From Actinomycetota bacterium (GTDB lineage Bacteria > Actinomycetota > Actinomycetes > Nanopelagicales > Nanopelagicaceae): a stretch of 8,148 nt of DNA. Of the stretch, positions 6,043 to 8,148 are shown piece after piece. The position numbers and the translations under genes were made by a program. The notes under the pieces were generated by a model. The model made no database searches and was not told the origin of the DNA. It was given only the letters and a program-made list of their open reading frames with translations. How positions within the stretch are numbered: position 1 is the first letter of the stretch; each line of letters opens with the position of its first letter. Where the stretch lies: positions 1 through 8,148 of the forward strand of contig RFRA01000039.1 of assembly GCA_009924725.1 (NCBI GenBank), in the 5' to 3' direction.

Positions 6043-7577
6043 GAAATCTGGAAGTTCTCGAATTGCACAATAGATTTGCAATCACTCTTACCGATTAAAG
6101 CAATCATTACACCGGTGTGAGAATCTGTCATATCGCAGGAGATTTCGCGGCCATCGAGGGTATGTGAAAAACCTAATTCAGGAATGCCTAGGGTGTAATC
6201 CTGGTCATCTCCACTTAACTCAATGCTCAGTCTTGAGATTTCAGTAGATATTGCAGCAGTTGGTTGTTTGCCTGATGCGGCTTGCACGCTTACTTCAAAG
6301 TTCTCAGTTCGCTTAATCTCGAGCGACAGGTAGGCACCTTCTTTAATATAGGCAGCTAACCCAACTACATCGCCGAGCTTCAACTCTGCTAAATCAATGG
6401 TCACAGAGCAATTGAAATTCCAAGCAGTTTGGCGAACGCCGAGAAAAGTACTTTCAATCGAGTTTTGCAGCTCAACTTCTACCGAATTTTCTCCAGATAT
6501 TCTGAAGTGATCTCGCTTTTCATTGCCAATGGTTACCCACTTAATCGCTAGGGATTCGGCAGTGAAGTTAACTGGGATATCGGTTTGGTTAAACGCGGAC
6601 AAACCCGTTACTTCATAACTATCTTCAACTCGGCCAGTATCTGGAGCAAAGAGAGGGCTCTGATCATCAGCCGGCCAGGTAACCGGGAAGATAAATGTCT
6701 CACGACCTAAGTTTCGGTAGTAGCCACCAAAAGACCACTTAACATTTCCGCCATCGTAGAAACCACCACGAGGGCGTGAAGCGAGTGCAACACCCCACCA
6801 GCTGCCATCTTTTAGTTCGACCATATCAGCATGACCGACATTATGAACCGGGTATTCGCGTGCTAAATGTTTATGAGTAAGTATTGGGTTACGTTGGCTA
6901 GAAACAAATGGCCCAGTCACGCTCTGACTGCGGGCAATTGTTGTGGTGTGGAAATGCAGAGTTCCACCTTCAGCGATTAGTAAGTAATACCACCCATTCC
7001 GCTTATACATGCGTGGGCCTTCTGGGAAAATTCCCCCAGTTCCATCCCACAAAATATGTTTCTCGCCAATTAACTTAAAAGTGGATAAATCAATTTCACT
7101 CATCCAAATTTCGGTATCGGTTTCATTCTTTGGTTGATCCTTTAAGCGATTAGCTAAGAAATATGCTTTATCTACATCAAAAAATAGAGAACTATCAATT
7201 CCATACGCGTCTTCAACAAAGTGGCATTCACTCCATGGCCCATTGATATCTGTGGAAGTTAGAACAAAGTGATAATCAGATCCTGGCCATTGCCGCTTAA
7301 CGCGAGTAGAAGTTATATAGAAAACACCATTGTGATGACGAATCGTTGCCGCCTGCACACCGCCAGAGGGCGCAACATCAGATAAATCAAGGCCTTGATC
7401 AGCACGATCAATGGCATTTCCGATCTGTCGCCAATTAACTAGATCTTTTGAGTGCCAAATCGGAATCGCTGGAAAGTATTCAAAGCTTGAATTAACAATA
7501 TAGAAATCATCTTCAACTCGAATAATTGAAGGATCTGGGTAGAAGCCAGGCAGGATTGGATTATTTGCCAAAGTCAT
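6039..7577 (-). CDS. GH43 family beta-xylosidase / alpha-L-arabinofuranosidase-like glycosidase
   Basis: GH43 enzymes are inverting glycosidases with a five-bladed propeller, mostly acting on xylo- or arabino-oligosaccharides. The 512-residue protein shows the three expected carboxylates: Asp15 in NPILPGFYPDPSII (general base), Asp128 in YGIDSSLFFD (pKa modulator) and Glu186 in GIFPEGPRMY (general acid). The HNVGHADMVE, WWGVALASRP and GRETFIFPVTW segments are typical of the beta-xylosidase branch. From about residue 320 a beta-rich domain follows, like the C-terminal sandwich that packs against the propeller in such enzymes. There is no signal peptide, so it should work in the cytoplasm on imported short oligosaccharides; no transporter is in view. 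The ATG has AAGGA at 7592-7588. The tRNA lies 44 bases upstream on the same strand. Xylose versus arabinose specificity cannot be told from the sequence alone. Confidence 0.93.
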   Translation of the reverse strand: MTLANNPILPGFYPDPSIIRVEDDFYIVNSSFEYFPAIPIWHSKDLVNWRQIGNAIDRADQGLDLSDVAPSGGVQAATIRHHNGVFYITSTRVKRQWPGSDYHFVLTSTDINGPWSECHFVEDAYGIDSSLFFDVDKAYFLANRLKDQPKNETDTEIWMSEIDLSTFKLIGEKHILWDGTGGIFPEGPRMYKRNGWYYLLIAEGGTLHFHTTTIARSQSVTGPFVSSQRNPILTHKHLAREYPVHNVGHADMVELKDGSWWGVALASRPRGGFYDGGNVKWSFGGYYRNLGRETFIFPVTWPADDQSPLFAPDTGRVEDSYEVTGLSAFNQTDIPVNFTAESLAIKWVTIGNEKRDHFRISGENSVEVELQNSIESTFLGVRQTAWNFNCSVTIDLAELKLGDVVGLAAYIKEGAYLSLEIKRTENFEVSVQAASGKQPTAAISTEISRLSIELSGDDQDYTLGIPELGFSHTLDGREISCDMTDSHTGVMIALIGKSDCKSIVQFENFQIS

Positions 7578-7587
7578 TTATTAATCA

Positions 7588-7592
7588 TCCTT
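7588..7592 (-). promoter_or_regulatory. ribosome-binding site of the GH43 gene
   Basis: AAGGA on the minus strand ends 10 bases before the ATG at 7577 and supports that start. It is one of the few clear Shine-Dalgarno sequences in the window. The small palindrome TTAGGCTAA (7596-7604) lies just upstream; no convincing separate promoter is seen in the 44-base gap to the tRNA. Confidence 0.6.
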
Positions 7593-7621
7593 TGGTTAGG
7601 CTAAGTATTCAATGAAAGAAG

Positions 7622-7695
7622 TGGGGCGGGTCGGGCTCGAACCGACGACGACAGAATTATGAGTTCTGGGCTCTAACCAACTGAGCTACCGCCCC
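7622..7695 (-). tRNA. tRNA with CAT anticodon, probably elongator tRNA-Met
   Basis: The 74-base cloverleaf folds completely: acceptor GGGGCGG/CCGCCCC (7695-7689 with 7629-7623), D-arm GCTC...GAGC, anticodon stem CAGAA/TTCTG around loop CTCATAA (anticodon at 7661-7659), and T-arm GTCGG-TTCGAGC-CCGAC. The discriminator is A at 7622 and CCA is not encoded. A paired G1-C72 and no GGG/CCC anticodon stem exclude the initiator. A tRNA-Ile with CAT modified to lysidine has the same anticodon loop and cannot be fully excluded. Confidence 0.95.
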
Positions 7696-7720
7696 CAGTA
7701 ATCACAAACCTCTCGGTTTT

Positions 7721-7763
7721 AGATCATTAGAGATGTAAAGAATAGTGGGCGAGGGAATGATCT
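7721..7763. repeat. 8-base inverted repeat between the tRNA and the M23 gene
   Basis: AGATCATT (7721-7728) and AATGATCT (7756-7763) are exact reverse complements separated by 27 bases. They lie in the 106-base gap between two divergently transcribed genes, where an operator could sit. The arms are short and could be chance. Confidence 0.25.
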
Positions 7764-7788
7764 CCCAAACTTCTTACCTTGTCGCACC

Positions 7789-7794
7789 TAGAAT
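7789..7794 (+). promoter_or_regulatory. -10 box placed for a leaderless M23 mRNA
   Basis: TAGAAT (5 of 6 to TATAAT) ends 7 bases before the ATG at 7802, so transcription should begin at or one base before the start codon. There is no Shine-Dalgarno before this ATG, which agrees with leaderless translation, common in actinobacteria. No good -35 element is seen at the usual distance. Confidence 0.4.
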
Positions 7795-7801
7795 TCCAGA
7801 T

Positions 7802-8148
7802 ATGCGCAGCAAATCTCCACTATTTATAGCCCTTGCCTTTTTGGCAGCAAGTTTCCCCAGCGGAACTACAGCGGCAAATGCGGCCCCTTTTTATGTATTC
7901 CCCGTAGTTGGTTGTACGGCAACTTATGCAAAGACGCACCATGATTATCAAGCCACTGATATTCAGGCAAAAGCGGGCTGTAAGTATGTTGCACCAATTG
8001 GCGGAACCATTACCGAAGTTGCTACTAAAGATATTTGGAATTCAAAAAAGAATTTAGGCGATACTCGCGGCGGTTTATCAGTCACTTTGGTTGGTGATGA
8101 TGGTGTGCGGTATTACGGCTCTCACTTTAAAAGTATTGAACCTGGCAT
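7802..8148 (+). CDS. secreted M23-family metallopeptidase, 5' part only
   Basis: The first 115 codons of a protein continue past the window end. A signal peptide is clear: MRSK, a hydrophobic stretch (LFIALAFLAASF) and an ANA-A site near residue 27-28. The mature part opens with FYVFPVVGCTATYAKTHHDY, then QATDIQAKAGCKYVAPIGGTI; this His-His-Asp-Tyr...Asp variant of the first M23 zinc motif (ligands likely His47 and Asp53) is one I know from actinobacterial members. GLSVTLVGDDGVRYYGSHF follows, with His108 at the place of the catalytic His of the Tyr-x-His-Leu strand. The HxH zinc motif that normally comes later lies outside the window. M23 enzymes cut peptide cross-links of peptidoglycan, or activate amidases when the zinc site is lost; the residues visible favour an active enzyme. 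Cys38 and Cys60 may pair. It is transcribed divergently from the tRNA. Confidence 0.88.
   Translation, partial: MRSKSPLFIALAFLAASFPSGTTAANAAPFYVFPVVGCTATYAKTHHDYQATDIQAKAGCKYVAPIGGTITEVATKDIWNSKKNLGDTRGGLSVTLVGDDGVRYYGSHFKSIEPG

Overview
The window reads as a compact chromosome segment from a low-GC free-living actinobacterium. The base composition looks mid-40s percent GC by eye (not counted). The best guess is a freshwater acI-type (Nanopelagicales) or related streamlined lineage. This rests on actinobacterial-type GalT, GlpK and M23 proteins combined with AT-rich codons, very short spacers, genes that overlap by a few bases, and convergent genes whose stop codons interlock. The placement is inference; no marker gene fixes it.

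Layout, left to right. (1) Bases 1-822, plus strand: the 3' end of an HtrA/DegP-type serine protease with its PDZ domain, then a 79-residue ACT-domain protein. (2) Bases 819-5818, minus strand: a tight five-gene run. In transcription order it is a NarL/FixJ-like response regulator, a small protein resembling the C-terminal domain of DnaX (tau), a secreted GH25 lysozyme-like protein with flanking Ig-like domains, glycerol kinase (glpK) and galactose-1-phosphate uridylyltransferase (galT). Gaps within the run are at most about 13 bases if the original glpK stop is used. (3) Bases 5819-6038: a 220-base gap with a strong hairpin, a possible minus-strand promoter and a doubtful short plus-strand ORF. 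(4) Bases 6039-7577, minus: a cytoplasmic GH43 glycosidase, preceded by a CAT-anticodon tRNA (7622-7695, minus). (5) From 7802, plus: the 5' part of a secreted M23 metallopeptidase that runs off the end, with a -10 box placed for a leaderless mRNA.

How the genes may work together: galT (Leloir pathway), glpK (glycerol entry) and GH43 (pentose oligosaccharides) are carbon-use functions. The GH25, M23 and HtrA-like proteins act on the wall or in the envelope. The GH25 gene sits in the same run as glpK and galT under an orphan response regulator, so wall turnover and sugar/glycerol use may share control, but this is inference.

The clearest anomaly is glpK. Its reading frame matches the family up to about residue 398, then shifts and stops at 1994. 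The family's C-terminal end is still present in another frame and ends at 1951, just before galT. About 70-75 residues that include part of the nucleotide-binding site are absent. This is an out-of-frame internal deletion, either a real pseudogene or an assembly error. I found no mobile element, CRISPR array or phage gene. No complete new system is proven; the best leads are the mixed minus-strand run, the stand-alone tau-like protein and the structured region before the regulator.
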